5,795 bases of DNA from an uncultured Lachnospiraceae bacterium (GCA_945788595.1 CALZMS010000076.1:1-5795), one strand, 5' to 3'. Numbered from the stretch's first letter, positions 1-5,764 are shown. Numbers and translations are program-made. The notes: generated by a model not told the origin, from the letters alone.

Positions 1-173
1 GGCCGGGGTATGCCGCGCAAGCGGCTCCCGGTCCTTCTCATATGTATATGTATGTTTCGCTCCTGCTGCGCTCGCTTCGAGCCTAGGGTCTCGAAGTCGT
101 GCTCGCTAAAGTCGCTGTAAATACATATACATATGAGAAGGACCGGGAGCCGCTTGCGCGGCATACCCCGGCC
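1..173. repeat. 173-nt hairpin: perfect 53-bp inverted repeat around a 67-nt spacer
   Basis: The left arm (1-53) is the exact reverse complement of the right arm (121-173), with no mismatches over 53 bp. The outer ~36 bp of each arm are GC-rich and the inner ~17 bp are a purely A/T/G run of the type catatgtatatgtat. The 67-nt spacer contains a second stem, CTTCGAG (75-81) with CTCGAAG (90-96), and a repeated GCTCGCT (70-76 and 101-107). A T-run (tgttttt, 174-180) follows the right arm, so the structure could terminate transcription coming from the left. It also lies 21 nt past the dsdA stop codon and could end that operon, but the needed T-run would lie outside the window. The arms may extend left beyond base 1. 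No transposase and no target-site duplication is visible. It could be a large bidirectional terminator, a REP/MITE-like palindromic element, or a structured RNA; I cannot decide between these. Confidence 0.85.
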
Positions 174-180
174 TGTTTTT
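174..180 (+). terminator. T-run after the long hairpin, possible rightward terminator
   Basis: The sequence tgttttt directly follows the GC-rich base of the 53-bp stem at 1-173. Together they have the shape of an intrinsic terminator for transcription entering from the left edge. The stem is far longer than a usual terminator stem, so termination may be a by-product of the element rather than its purpose. The gene it would serve is outside the window. Confidence 0.4.
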
Positions 181-194
181 CTATACTGGTTGCC

Positions 195-1298
195 TCAGAG
201 GGTGAGGAGGCGGGTTTGTTCGGTTGAGGGAATGAGTCCGCCGCCGGTGGCCCAGATGATGTGGGTGGCGCTTTGCATTTTTTCGGTCAGGTGATGGTTT
301 TCCAGATATTGACGGCAGATGCTGTCGGGGTTTTCGATCTGGGTTAATCCCTGGAAGCCGGCGCAGGCGGGGGGTTCGAGGAAGAGGTGTTCTTTCTCAT
401 ACATGACTTTCATCCATATAAATAGGTGTTCGTCTTTTACGGTGAAGCAGCCGGAAAGGAGGGGGCGCATCATTTTGCTGACGAGGGCGGAGGGACGGCC
501 TACGGCCAGGCCGTCTGCGACTGTGGGGGCGCCGAGGCCTATGTCTTCTACGGAGATTTCTTCGTATTTGCCGCTTGACAGACCCAGGAGCATACAGGGA
601 TGCTGCACTGGCTCTACGAAAAAGCAGTGGACATTGTCGCCGAACATCTGCTTAAGTCCGTAGGTGATCCCGCCGGGGGCTCCGCCTACGCCGCAGGGAA
701 GGTAGACGAACAGGGGATGATCGCTGTCTACGTTCACGCCGGCTTTGTAGAGCTGCATTTTGAGGCGCATGCCTGCGGTGGCGTAGCCGAAGAAGAGATC
801 CTCGGAATTTTCATCATCAATGAAAAAGCTGTGGGGATCCTTTGCGGAGCTGGCTCTTCCTTCTGCTACGGCATGGCTGTAATCGCCGTCGTATTCCAGA
901 ACGGTTACGCCTTTTTCTCTGAGCAGCGCTTTTTTCCATTCTTTAGCTTCTCTGGACATATGCACGATCACATGAAAGCCCAGACTGGCGCCCATGATAC
1001 CGATGCTTAATCCCAGATTTCCTGTGGATCCCGCCTGAATCGTATACTGACTGTAGAACTGACGAAATTCTTCGCTGTCGATCTTGTCGTATTTGTCGGT
1101 GGGATGCAGTATCTTTGCCTTGAAAGCCAGTTGTTCTGCTATTTTCAGCACTTCGTGGATACCGCCTCTTGCTTTTACGGAACCTGCTATGGGCAGATGG
1201 GCATCATCTTTTAACAGGATGCGGCCGCTGACACAGGCGCCGTTTTCTTTTAGCCAGGCGCTCATTTCCGGGATTTCCAGAAGGCGGGATTCGATCAC
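195..1298 (-). CDS. dsdA: D-serine ammonia-lyase, C-terminal main part (N-terminus in another frame)
   Basis: This is a PLP enzyme of fold type II that converts D-serine to pyruvate and ammonia in the cytoplasm, detoxifying D-serine or using it as a carbon and nitrogen source. The 367-residue frame matches E. coli DsdA closely from VIESRLLEIPEM to the C-terminus. Visible motifs are GSVKARGG with the Schiff-base lysine at residue 42 of this frame (equivalent to E. coli K118), GSTGNLGLSIG (substrate carboxylate loop), FFIDDENS, and YLPCGVGGAPGG (glycine-rich PLP-phosphate loop). ADGLAVGRPS and WATGGG also match. The family is about 430-440 residues long. This frame lacks the first ~63 residues, which are found just upstream in another frame (1474-1295). 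The only start here is a GTG at 1298 that falls on a conserved family valine/isoleucine codon, with no Shine-Dalgarno sequence, so it is probably not a real start. The locus as a whole is 195-1474, last gene of the oxidoreductase-galE-dsdA cluster. Identity is secure; activity of the product as sequenced is doubtful. Confidence 0.93.
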   Translation of the reverse strand: MIESRLLEIPEMSAWLKENGACVSGRILLKDDAHLPIAGSVKARGGIHEVLKIAEQLAFKAKILHPTDKYDKIDSEEFRQFYSQYTIQAGSTGNLGLSIGIMGASLGFHVIVHMSREAKEWKKALLREKGVTVLEYDGDYSHAVAEGRASSAKDPHSFFIDDENSEDLFFGYATAGMRLKMQLYKAGVNVDSDHPLFVYLPCGVGGAPGGITYGLKQMFGDNVHCFFVEPVQHPCMLLGLSSGKYEEISVEDIGLGAPTVADGLAVGRPSALVSKMMRPLLSGCFTVKDEHLFIWMKVMYEKEHLFLEPPACAGFQGLTQIENPDSICRQYLENHHLTEKMQSATHIIWATGGGLIPSTEQTRLLTL

Positions 1299-1474
1299 AC
1301 CTTTTCTGTCTTCTGTTTCCGGATAAAGGGAAGGAAGCGCATAAACCGGTTCTGGGCCGCTTTCACTTCCACAAAGCCGTGGCCGCAGATTTTTTCTCTT
1401 TCTGCGACTTTAATTTTCTCAGGATTTAACCAGGCGGCCTCCTCGGCCGCCTGTAATTGTTCTCGTATTGTCAT
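1295..1474 (-). pseudogene. dsdA: 5' part of dsdA, separated from the rest by a frameshift
   Basis: From ATG at 1474 this frame gives 59 codons and then TGA at 1297-1295. It starts MTIREQLQAAEEAAW and reaches RFMRFLPFIRK before leaving family similarity. From the Trp of WLNP to the Phe of MRF the spacing is 33 residues, the same as from WFNP to SRF in E. coli DsdA, so this is the true DsdA N-terminus. The downstream frame takes over at YPETEDRKGVIES, equivalent to FPET...GIIES in E. coli. The frames differ by -1, consistent with loss of 3n+1 bases within 1316-1327. A restored protein would be about 430 residues. The start lies 24 nt after the galE stop with only a weak AGG ahead of it, consistent with translation following galE. 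No in-frame slippery heptamer is visible, so programmed frameshifting is unlikely. It may be a real inactivating mutation or a sequencing error. Confidence 0.85.
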
Positions 1475-1498
1475 GTTTATACCTGTATACAGTGTACG

Positions 1499-2518
1499 TT
1501 ATTTTGTGGCATATCCATCCGGATTTGTAGACTGCCATTTCCAGCTGTCTGCGCACATTTCGTCGATTCCTCGTTTTGCTGTCCATCCAAGCTCTTTTTC
1601 TGCTTTTGACGGATCGGAATAGCAGGTGGGGATATCACCTGCGCGGCGGGGGCAGATCTTGTAGGGCAGCTTTTTGCCGCAGGCTTTTTCATAGGCATGC
1701 AAAACGTCCAGCACGCTGTAGCCTTTGCCTGTGCCCAGATTGTAGATCAGCACGCCTTTGGTAGTCTCCATCTTTTTCAGTGCACATACATGACCGATCG
1801 CCAGATCCACTACGTGGATGTAATCTCTGACACCGGTACCGTCCGGTGTGGGGTAATCATCACCAAATACATTGAGGCATTCTCTTTTGCCTACAGCCAC
1901 CTGGGCAATGTAGGGAACCAGATTGTTCGGAATTCCCTTGGGATCCTCACCGATCAGACCGCTCTCATGGGCGCCGATGGGATTGAAGTAACGAAGCAGA
2001 ATCACATTCCACTCCGGGTCACCGGTATGCAGATCTGTCAGAATCTGCTCCAGCATACCTTTGGTCTGACCGTAGGGATTGGTGATCTGTCCCTTTGGAC
2101 ACTCCTCTGTGATCGGAATGATGGCCGGATCGCCATATACCGTAGCGGAGGAAGAAAATACGATATTCTTGCAGCCGTGTTTTCTCATCACATCGGTAAG
2201 TACCAGTGTACCGGTGATATTATTGTCATAGTATTCCCAGGGTTTTGCCACGGATTCACCTACAGCCTTTAATCCTGCAAAATGGATAACTGCGTCGATC
2301 TTGTGCTCTGTAAAGATCTTCTCGCAGATATCACGATCCAGCATGTCTCCTTCATAGAAAGTCAGCGGTTTTCCTGTGATATTCTGTACTCTTTTCAGAG
2401 CTTCCTCACTGGAATTGTACAGATTGTCCAGTACAACGACTTCATATCCTTCGTTCAGGAGCTCCACGCAGGTATGGCTGCCGATATAGCCGGCACCGCC
2501 GGTAACAAGAATTTTCAT
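1499..2518 (-). CDS. galE: UDP-glucose 4-epimerase (probable Gal/GalNAc type)
   Basis: Cytoplasmic NAD-dependent short-chain dehydrogenase that interconverts UDP-glucose and UDP-galactose in the Leloir pathway, supplying galactosyl donors for polysaccharides. The 339 residues are almost the same length as E. coli GalE (338) and align with very few gaps. Residues 1-31 hold the Rossmann NAD site (GGAGYIG at 7-13, Asp31). [10 protein letters not shown] is near 80-89, SSSATVYG at 122-129 carries catalytic Ser124, and the YxxxK pair is Tyr149/Lys153. [18 protein letters not shown] and GVRDYIHV follow. The residue equivalent to E. coli Tyr299 is Cys299 (PTCY), a change known to open the site to N-acetylated sugars. 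The start at 2518 is set by AGGAGGT at 2525-2531, 7 nt upstream. It lies 52 nt behind the oxidoreductase gene and 24 nt ahead of dsdA on the same strand, with no terminator between them. No galK or galT is in the window, so a glycan-precursor role is as likely as galactose breakdown. Confidence 0.97.
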   Translation of the reverse strand: MKILVTGGAGYIGSHTCVELLNEGYEVVVLDNLYNSSEEALKRVQNITGKPLTFYEGDMLDRDICEKIFTEHKIDAVIHFAGLKAVGESVAKPWEYYDNNITGTLVLTDVMRKHGCKNIVFSSSATVYGDPAIIPITEECPKGQITNPYGQTKGMLEQILTDLHTGDPEWNVILLRYFNPIGAHESGLIGEDPKGIPNNLVPYIAQVAVGKRECLNVFGDDYPTPDGTGVRDYIHVVDLAIGHVCALKKMETTKGVLIYNLGTGKGYSVLDVLHAYEKACGKKLPYKICPRRAGDIPTCYSDPSKAEKELGWTAKRGIDEMCADSWKWQSTNPDGYATK

Positions 2519-2570
2519 AACATTACCTCCTATAGGCTAATATAATATGCTTTTTGCATGAATAAACTTT

Positions 2571-3587
2571 TTACTTTGTAAATACCATATCCTTGCCGAT
2601 TTCCGACAAGCTGTGGGCACCGCACATAGCCATGGTATCTGCCAGCTCACCACCCAGCTTCTCAGTATAAACGCCTACGCCCTCAGCACCGCCGCCATAT
2701 ACAGCTGTTACATAAGGACGAGCCACCACAACAGCATCTGCCCCCAGAGCCAGTGCTTTAAAGATATCCACACCAGAGCGGATACCGCCGTCTACGAATA
2801 TCTTCATCTTTCCGCCTACAGCCAGAGCGATCTGTTCCAGTACTTCGGCTGTTGCCGGTGTCTGATCCAGTACACGACCGCCATGGTTGGAAACGATGAT
2901 ACCGGCAGCTCCGGCCTCCATAGCTTTTACCGCTCCTTTGACGGTCATGATGCCTTTCACAATAAAGGGCATATCCGCATAAGCGATGATCTCTTTTAAC
3001 TCTTCCACTGTCTTGGATCCTGCCGGAGGCTCCATATTCTTAAGGAAAGGCAGTCCTGCGGCATCAATGTCCATGGCAATGACTTTGGCTCCGGCAGCTT
3101 TCACCAGATCCATCTTCTCTTTGATCAGCGGAAGGCTCCAGGGCTTGATGGTGGGAATTCCCTTACCACCGGCTTTGCCGATGGCTCTGGCAGCGGCTTT
3201 TACCACCTGCTCATTGAGACCGTCTCCGGTAAATGCAGCGATACCTGCATCGGCGCAGGCCTGCACCAGGATCTCATTGTATTCCAGATCGTCGTATTTA
3301 TCGCCGTAATGCATTTTCATGGCGCCCACCGGACCTGCAAAAATCGGATATTTATATATTTCGCCAAACAGTTCAAAAGATGTATCAATGGGACGGTTTT
3401 CGCAGATTGTGTCCATATTGATACGGATCTCCTGCCATTTCTGATAGTTGCGGATGGCTGTATCTCCTACACCTTTAGCACCGGGACCCGGCACTGTGTT
3501 TTTGCAGGCTTTTCCGTCACATACGGGACAGACCTTGCAGGATCCCATATTTCCTCTGGCATTTGCCAGGATATCCTGATAGTTCAT
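2571..3587 (-). CDS. FMN-dependent alpha-hydroxy-acid oxidoreductase with N-terminal Cys cluster
   Basis: A 338-residue TIM-barrel flavoprotein of the glycolate oxidase/lactate dehydrogenase (FMN_dh) family, which oxidises 2-hydroxy acids to 2-oxo acids. Signatures are PIFAGPVGAM (81-90, FMN-contacting strand), MDID (172-175), IVKG with Lys211, SNHGGR with the probable catalytic base His235 and Arg238, DGGIRSG (266-272), and GADAVVVARP (282-291, FMN-phosphate region). Two things depart from classical members. A cluster Cys17-x2-Cys20-x2-Cys23-x4-Cys28 sits at the N-terminus, and the usual Q-L/V-Y segment carrying a substrate-binding Tyr is replaced by PTIKPW (145-150). I believe this Cys-rich form occurs in other Clostridia; it may bind a metal or Fe-S cluster, but this is inference. 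The substrate cannot be named; lactate is only one option. The start at 3587 is supported by AAGGAG at 3595-3600, 7 nt upstream. It is the first gene of the minus-strand cluster, ahead of galE and dsdA. Confidence 0.88.
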   Translation of the reverse strand: MNYQDILANARGNMGSCKVCPVCDGKACKNTVPGPGAKGVGDTAIRNYQKWQEIRINMDTICENRPIDTSFELFGEIYKYPIFAGPVGAMKMHYGDKYDDLEYNEILVQACADAGIAAFTGDGLNEQVVKAAARAIGKAGGKGIPTIKPWSLPLIKEKMDLVKAAGAKVIAMDIDAAGLPFLKNMEPPAGSKTVEELKEIIAYADMPFIVKGIMTVKGAVKAMEAGAAGIIVSNHGGRVLDQTPATAEVLEQIALAVGGKMKIFVDGGIRSGVDIFKALALGADAVVVARPYVTAVYGGGAEGVGVYTEKLGGELADTMAMCGAHSLSEIGKDMVFTK

Positions 3588-3648
3588 ATCTTTTCTCCTT
3601 TGTATCCTCTTTTCTTCCCGGGTGTTTTCCTCACCCTTTTCGCTCTAT

Positions 3649-3657
3649 AGTATAGCA
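3649..3657 (-). promoter_or_regulatory. Extended -10 promoter for the oxidoreductase-galE-dsdA cluster
   Basis: Read on the minus strand, the sequence is TGCTATACT: a TGn extension followed by TATACT, one base from the TATAAT consensus, 61 nt upstream of the start codon at 3587. No good -35 box lies at 16-18 nt (the best, TAGTTT at 3677-3672, is poor), which is typical of extended -10 promoters. No other convincing promoter is seen between the three minus-strand genes. Confidence 0.5.
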
Positions 3658-3739
3658 CACTTATCCTGCTGAAACTATACCGGGATTGCGCCAAAACTGC
3701 ACAATATTGAGTTCAAAGCCCGGAATCGCCTTCCTAACG

Positions 3740-3768
3740 TTGCGGTTTTCTCCAAAATATGCTATTTT
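3740..3768 (+). promoter_or_regulatory. Candidate promoter for the ECF S component gene
   Basis: TTGCGG (3740-3745) and TATTTT (3763-3768) are 17 nt apart, and TGC immediately before the -10 gives an extended -10. Matches are 3/6 and 4/6, so this is only plausible. It would give a leader of more than 200 nt before the start codon at 4000, room for the structured element near 3943-3982. The AT-rich stretch 3814-3835 offers other -10-like hexamers but no matching -35 boxes. Confidence 0.3.
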
Positions 3769-3942
3769 ACAAAAGAGCGTTATTCGAGAGAAAATGCATC
3801 CGAAACAGATCAGTATTATCTATATTATTTATTATGAGGCGACCTTTTCCGGCGTCTACATATATTTATTTTTTCTGTCTTTTGGCAGAGTCTGCTCTTT
3901 TTTGCCTTTTCTCTGACGCGCTCGATCCCCGTATTCTAAAAT

Positions 3943-3982
3943 GTCTGAAAAACAGGGGACGCACTGCGCCGTTTTATCAGAC
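3943..3982 (+). promoter_or_regulatory. Leader hairpin next to the transporter's ribosome binding site
   Basis: GTCTGAAAAAC (3943-3953) pairs with GTTTTATCAGAC (3971-3982) as an 11-bp stem with one bulged base. The 17-nt loop can form a small inner stem. It ends 3 nt before the AAGGAG site at 3986-3991. An alternative pairing uses TCCCC (3926-3930) with GGGGA (3955-3959), possibly extended by GCGC (3918-3921) with GCGC (3966-3969). It overlaps or interlocks with the first stem, giving either a switch or a pseudoknot. There is no T-run, so it is not an intrinsic terminator. It does not match a riboswitch class I know. Confidence 0.45.
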
Positions 3983-3999
3983 GAGAAGGAGAATTTGCT

Positions 4000-4617
4000 A
4001 TGAGCAACAGTAACAAGAAATTTGACACACGCTACATGGTGGAGCTGGCCATGATGATCGCCATCATCATTCTGATGTCCTTCACCCCGCTGGGCTATCT
4101 GCGCACTCCCGGACTTTCCATCACACTGCTGACTATTCCGGTAGCCGTAGGTGCCATCATCCTCGGTCCCAAGGGCGGCGCAATCTGCGGTCTCGCTTTC
4201 GGTGCCACCAGCTTTTACATGGCTTTAAACGGAAGCTCTGCTTTCGCCGCCATGCTGCTTTCCATCAATCCCTTTGGCACCTTCATCACCTGCATCGTAG
4301 CCCGTGTACTGGAAGGCTGGCTGACCGGACTGATCTTTGCAGCTCTGTACAAAAAAGCCGCCAGCAGAAAAATATCCTACTATGTGGCATCCCTGGCCTG
4401 CCCGCTGTTAAACACCTTGTTTTTCATGGGATTTCTGTGTATCTTTTTCTATAACACCGAATATATTCAGGGAATCGCTTCCGGACTGGGTGTATCCAAT
4501 CCGATCCTGTTCGTAGCCGCTTTCGTCGGTGTACAGGGTCTGATCGAAGCAGGTATCTGCTTTGTGATCGGCAGTATCGTCTCCCGCGCTCTCTGCGCTG
4601 CTCTGAAGCGTTCCTGA
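4000..4617 (+). CDS. ECF transporter S component (substrate-binding membrane subunit), ligand unknown
   Basis: A 205-residue, almost entirely hydrophobic protein with about six predicted membrane segments: near 13-34, 40-56, 59-76, 82-116 (long, possibly broken by NPFGT), 126-151 and 168-200. It starts with a short polar N-terminus and ends with a basic tail (LKRS). The layout, the length, TM1 with small residues (VELAMMIAIII), and the TLLTIPVAVGAIILGPKGGA and SINPFGTFIT segments fit S components of energy-coupling factor importers, which bind vitamins or other small molecules and dock on a shared EcfA/A'/T module. No ATPase or EcfT gene is in the window, so this is group II, with the module encoded elsewhere. 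The look is nearest to what I remember of PanT-like (pantothenate) members, but the ligand is not proven. The start at 4000 is supported by AAGGAG 8 nt upstream. It is followed after 119 nt by the S58 peptidase on the same strand, probably co-transcribed. Confidence 0.88.
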   Translation: MSNSNKKFDTRYMVELAMMIAIIILMSFTPLGYLRTPGLSITLLTIPVAVGAIILGPKGGAICGLAFGATSFYMALNGSSAFAAMLLSINPFGTFITCIVARVLEGWLTGLIFAALYKKAASRKISYYVASLACPLLNTLFFMGFLCIFFYNTEYIQGIASGLGVSNPILFVAAFVGVQGLIEAGICFVIGSIVSRALCAALKRS

Positions 4618-4632
4618 TTCTAAACCATTTTC

Positions 4633-4662
4633 TCAGACTTATCACCCGGTGAAAGAGTCTGA
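4633..4662 (+). other. Intercistronic hairpin without a T-run
   Basis: TCAGACT (4633-4639) pairs with AGTCTGA (4656-4662), with an inner TCAC/GTGA stem (4642-4645, 4649-4652) around a 3-nt loop. It lies 15 nt after the S-component stop codon. No T-run follows, so full termination is not expected. It may stabilise or separate the two messages. Confidence 0.4.
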
Positions 4663-4708
4663 ACTGAACAGTAACCCAGATTCTGTTTCTACATTCAGGA
4701 TCATCGTA

Positions 4709-4730
4709 CAGGCGGCAGCCTGAAGGAGGA
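4709..4730 (+). promoter_or_regulatory. Ribosome binding site of the S58 peptidase with an abutting hairpin
   Basis: AAGGAGGA (4723-4730) is a near-ideal Shine-Dalgarno sequence 6 nt ahead of the ATG at 4737. Directly in front of it CAGGC (4709-4713) pairs with GCCTG (4718-4722) around the loop GGCA. The hairpin touches but does not include the Shine-Dalgarno sequence, so any effect on translation is uncertain. Confidence 0.55.
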
Positions 4731-4736
4731 ATCATT

Positions 4737-5705
4737 ATGCCTTATACCAGAGAAATATCCATCAAAGAACTGACGAATCTGCGCATCGGTCATGCAACCG
4801 ACGAAAAAGCAAAAACCGGTGTTACCGTCCTGTATTTTCCCAATGGTGCCCGGGTGGGCTGCGATATCAGTGGCGGAGGTCCTGCTTCCCGGGAAACGCC
4901 GCTGACTTCCCCGGTGACAGCTGATAATCCCATCAATGCCATCGTTTTGTCTGGCGGGTCGGCCTACGGTCTTGCTGCGGCGGATGGTGTTATGCGTTTT
5001 CTGGAGTCCCAGGGTATCGGTTATCCCACGGGACCGGCTGTGGTTCCTCTGGTCTGCCAGTCCTGTATCTATGATCTGGGCTATGGTAGTGCGAATGTTC
5101 GTCCTGACGCAGATATGGGTGAGGAAGCCTGCCGTCACGCACTGGCCTGCACTGACAGCCGTACCGGAAATATCGGTGCCGGTACCGGCGCTACCGTAGG
5201 AAAGCTCTACGGTATGGCCCAGGCTACCAAGGCCGGCCTCGGCATTGCAGCTGTAGAGGTAGGGCCGCTGCAGATGGCTGCGGTAGTCGTTGTCAACGCT
5301 CTCGGAGATATCTTTAATCCGAAAAATGGGCGAAAGATTGCAGGACTTAAAACTGCTGACCGCGTGGGATATCTGGATACGGTTGAGGAAATGTACCGTT
5401 TTCTGAAGCCCCATGACCAGTTTACAGGCAACACGACTATTGGAGCTATCATCACAAATGCCGCCTTTTCCAAGGCTGAAATGAACAAGATTGCTTCTAT
5501 GACCCGCTGTGCTTATGCCAGATGTATCAATCCTGTCGGTACTATGGCTGACGGAGATTCCATCTATGCTGCCAGCACAGGGCAGGTGTTCGCAGATATT
5601 AATGTGGTTGGTACACTGGCAGCGGAAGTTATGTGCGAAGCCATTCAGAATGCAATCAAATCTTCTAAAGTGTCTGATAAAGAGTTTTTGGCTAACTGTC
5701 AGTAA
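4737..5705 (+). CDS. P1-family (S58, DmpA/NylC-like) self-processing aminopeptidase/amidase
   Basis: A 322-residue Ntn-type hydrolase of peptidase family S58, which includes DmpA, the beta-aminopeptidase BapA and the nylon-oligomer hydrolase NylC. Members cleave themselves into alpha and beta chains and then hydrolyse N-terminal amide, peptide or ester bonds, some acting on D-Ala or beta-amino acid substrates. Visible motifs are ISGGGPASRETPL (44-56), IVLSGGSAYGLAAADGV (69-85, the family hallmark), GNIGAGTGATVGK (144-156), and GNTTIGAIITNA (231-242). In the last one, cleavage would fall between Asn232 and Thr233, leaving Thr233 as the nucleophile, as in NylC; DmpA and BapA use Ser. No signal peptide is seen, so it is probably cytoplasmic. 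The start at 4737 is fixed by AAGGAGGA. It lies 119 nt downstream of the ECF S component on the same strand, suggesting that the peptidase acts on the imported compound. The natural substrate is unknown. Length and motifs appear complete. Confidence 0.93.
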   Translation: MPYTREISIKELTNLRIGHATDEKAKTGVTVLYFPNGARVGCDISGGGPASRETPLTSPVTADNPINAIVLSGGSAYGLAAADGVMRFLESQGIGYPTGPAVVPLVCQSCIYDLGYGSANVRPDADMGEEACRHALACTDSRTGNIGAGTGATVGKLYGMAQATKAGLGIAAVEVGPLQMAAVVVVNALGDIFNPKNGRKIAGLKTADRVGYLDTVEEMYRFLKPHDQFTGNTTIGAIITNAAFSKAEMNKIASMTRCAYARCINPVGTMADGDSIYAASTGQVFADINVVGTLAAEVMCEAIQNAIKSSKVSDKEFLANCQ

Positions 5706-5764
5706 TTTACTTATGTGAGGGCTGCTGCAGATTGTCAGGGTCCAGGTATATATAGAATCCTCGT

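Larger units (their letters stand above)
3588..3999. other. Divergent intergenic region, no gene
   Basis: This 412-nt region separates the minus-strand oxidoreductase from the plus-strand transporter gene. It holds the AAGGAG ribosome binding site and an extended -10 promoter for the minus strand, and a candidate promoter (3740-3768), a structured leader (3943-3982) and an AAGGAG site (3986-3991) for the plus strand. A perfect palindrome CAATATTG at 3702-3709 and a CCGGG/CCCGG pair (3680-3684, 3719-3723) could be regulator sites but are too short to claim. The stretch 3815-3880 is very AT-rich. Short open frames cross it, but they lack ribosome binding sites and recognisable protein character. 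I see no TPP, FMN, cobalamin, THF, preQ1 or T-box consensus. Confidence 0.7.

Noticed and set aside
1..180. Insertion sequence or CRISPR repeat
   Set aside because: No transposase, no evenly spaced short repeats and no visible target duplication; only a single large palindrome.
600..1010. A 136-codon plus-strand open frame inside dsdA
   Set aside because: Antisense shadow of the DsdA coding frame with no protein-like features.
1298..1327. Programmed -1 frameshift in dsdA
   Set aside because: The overlap between the two frames has no X-XXY-YYZ heptamer in the correct phase (CCCTTTA is present but out of phase), and DsdA is not known to need recoding.
1697..2272. A 191-codon plus-strand open frame
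   Set aside because: It is fully antisense to galE, whose motifs and alignment are unambiguous; no ribosome binding site.
2545..2557. ATGC-TTTTT-GCAT palindrome between the oxidoreductase gene and galE, with TATA-like hexamers nearby
   Set aside because: A 4-bp A/T-rich stem is not a terminator, and no matching -35 box supports a separate galE promoter.
3886..3903. Possible intrinsic terminator (GCAG-AGT-CTGC then a T-run)
   Set aside because: The stem is only 4 bp and no gene ends upstream on that strand; it is too weak to claim, although attenuation in the leader cannot be excluded.
3686..4013. Two short overlapping plus-strand frames (76 and 84 codons) in the divergent intergenic region
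   Set aside because: No Shine-Dalgarno sequence, composition follows the AT-rich DNA, and one runs over the transporter start; more likely leader sequence.
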